Shown here: positions 5,122 to 6,188 of the stretch, in pieces
How positions within the stretch are numbered: the stretch's first letter is position 1
Layout: each line of letters begins with the position of its first letter
Source: Bacteroidales bacterium
Lineage (GTDB): Bacteria; Bacteroidota; Bacteroidia; Bacteroidales; WCHB1-69
Direction of reading: 5' to 3'
DNA length: 6,188 bases
Assembly: GCA_028683685.1 (NCBI GenBank)
Contig: JAQUHH010000148.1
Span: 1 to 6,188, forward strand
The notes under the pieces: generated by a model
What the model was told of the DNA's origin: nothing
Seen by the model: the letters and a program-made list of their open reading frames with translations, nothing else
The model's database searches: none
Position numbers and translations under genes: made by a program

Positions 5122-6188
5122 TTAATCTTCGAGCATCATTTTCAACATTTGAATTGCACAATCGGAAATGATAGAACCAGGTCCGAAAATGGCGGCAGCA
5201 CCAGCTTTATACAAGAAATCATAATCTTGTGATGGAATAACACCACCCACAATGACCATAATATCTTCGCGGCCTAATTTTTTCAATTCTTCAATAATTT
5301 GTGGTACCAAGGTTTTGTGACCGGCAGCCAGAGAGGAAACTCCAACTACGTGAACATCATTTTCAACGGCTTGGCGAGCGGCTTCGGCAGGGGTTTGGAA
5401 CAAAGGTCCCATGTCTACGTCAAAACCGATATCGGCATATCCGGTAGCTACTACTTTTGCACCGCGGTCGTGACCGTCTTGGCCCATTTTGGCAACCATA
5501 ATTCGAGGTCTACGTCCTTCTTTTTCTGCAAACTTATCAGCCAATTCGCTGGCTTCTTTAAAGCTGCTGTTGTCTTTTGTTTCTGATGAATACACGCCTG
5601 ATATTAAATTAATTTTTGCTTTATAACGTCCGAATATTTTTTCCATAGCGTCTGAAATTTCGCCTAAAGTTGCTCTTCTGCGAGCTGCAACAATGGCTAA
5701 TTCCAATAAGTTGCCTTTTCCGCTGGCTGCACATTGGGTAATGGCTTCCAAAGCTTCGTCCACTTCTTTTTGGTTACGATTGGCTTTCAATTCTGCCAAA
5801 CGTTTTAATTGCGATAAACGAACAGCGGTATTGTCAACTTCCAGTGTATCAATAGGATCCTCTTTTTCTAGGCGGTATTTATTCACGCCTACGATAATGT
5901 CTTTTCCAGAGTCGATACGAGCTTGTTTGCGAGCAGCTGCCTCTTCGATGCGCATTTTAGGAATGCCAGATTCAATGGCCTTTGCCATTCCACCTAGTTT
6001 TTCAACTTCTTCGATGAGCATCCATGCACGGTTTGCAATATCATGCGTGAGCGATTCAACATAATATGAACCTGCCCAAGGGTCAACAGCTTTGCAGATG
6101 TTGGTCTCTTCTTGAATGTAAATTTGTGTATTACGGGCGATGCGAGCACTAAAATCGGTAGGCAAAGCAATGGCTTCGTCAAGTGCAT
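5122..6188 (-). CDS. scpA: Methylmalonyl-CoA mutase large subunit, C-terminal half (N-terminus beyond window edge)
   Basis: The frame is open to the right edge and gives 354 complete codons, about half of the usual 710-720 residues. The first visible residues, ALDEAIALPTDFSARIARN, are the conserved mutase sequence, so an apparent TTG start at 6165 is internal. The end of the substrate-binding TIM barrel (ICKAVDPWAGSYYVESLT) comes first, then a linker, then the cobalamin-binding domain from about residue 226. That domain has DGHDRG (237-242, with His239 as the lower cobalt ligand), SSL (284-286) and GG (314-315), which complete the base-off/His-on DxHxxG...SxL...GG signature. The enzyme interconverts methylmalonyl-CoA and succinyl-CoA in propionate and branched-chain amino acid metabolism, in the cytoplasm. 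In Bacteroidota it usually pairs with a small non-catalytic subunit, which would lie outside this window. The gene converges on ssb across a shared terminator. Confidence 0.96.
   Translation of the reverse strand, partial: ALDEAIALPTDFSARIARNTQIYIQEETNICKAVDPWAGSYYVESLTHDIANRAWMLIEEVEKLGGMAKAIESGIPKMRIEEAAARKQARIDSGKDIIVGVNKYRLEKEDPIDTLEVDNTAVRLSQLKRLAELKANRNQKEVDEALEAITQCAASGKGNLLELAIVAARRRATLGEISDAMEKIFGRYKAKINLISGVYSSETKDNSSFKEASELADKFAEKEGRRPRIMVAKMGQDGHDRGAKVVATGYADIGFDVDMGPLFQTPAEAARQAVENDVHVVGVSSLAAGHKTLVPQIIEELKKLGREDIMVIVGGVIPSQDYDFLYKAGAAAIFGPGSIISDCAIQMLKMMLED

Noticed and set aside
5693..6064. 123-codon plus-strand frame opposite the mutase
   Set aside because: It is Ser/Arg-rich antisense shadow of a strongly conserved mutase sequence.
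6163..6165. TTG as the start of the mutase
   Set aside because: Conserved mutase residues continue in frame upstream of it to the window edge, so it is an internal leucine codon.
5994..6188. Minus-strand frame beginning with ATG at the right edge
   Set aside because: It is out of frame with the mutase. The conserved ALDEAIALPTDF sequence in the other frame shows which one is real.

Overview
The window looks like a chromosomal segment of an AT-rich member of the Bacteroidota. Three things support this. The genes start without Shine-Dalgarno sequences, behind A-rich leaders. Three intergenic boxes match the Bacteroidota -7 promoter element TAnnTTTG. The gene content (methylmalonyl-CoA mutase, a short SSB, and a methyltransferase / GT2 / GT39-like set) is common in that phylum. 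I cannot assign a genus. There are no RNA genes, CRISPR arrays, insertion sequences or obvious prophage genes.

Layout. Positions 1-2747 hold three minus-strand genes that overlap head to tail: a class I SAM methyltransferase (2747-1956), a polyprenyl-phosphate sugar synthase-like GT2 (1971-1189), and a polytopic GT39-like membrane glycosyltransferase (from 1199, running off the left edge). They look translationally coupled and would form a lipid-linked glycosylation module: the GT2 charges a polyprenyl phosphate with a sugar, and the membrane protein uses that lipid-linked sugar as donor. Upstream on the same strand, 72 bp away, is a fold-type III PLP-dependent decarboxylase (3932-2820). Its start is better placed at the ATG at 3932 than at a TTG at 3962.

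A 306-bp divergent intergenic region (3933-4238) separates the decarboxylase from two plus-strand ssb-type genes in tandem (4239-4610 and 4677-5051). These are about 80% identical in protein and share long exact DNA blocks. A hairpin with A and T tracts on its two sides (5069-5101) lies between the second ssb and the converging C-terminal half of methylmalonyl-CoA mutase (6188-5122, cut by the right edge), and would terminate both.

Nothing here is clearly a new system. The most unusual observations are: (a) the roughly 175-residue soluble N-terminal part of the GT39-like protein reads as a degenerate GT2 fold without catalytic residues; (b) the tandem ssb pair lacks the usual C-terminal SSB tip; (c) the decarboxylase has EPGS where the family has the phosphate-binding EPGR.
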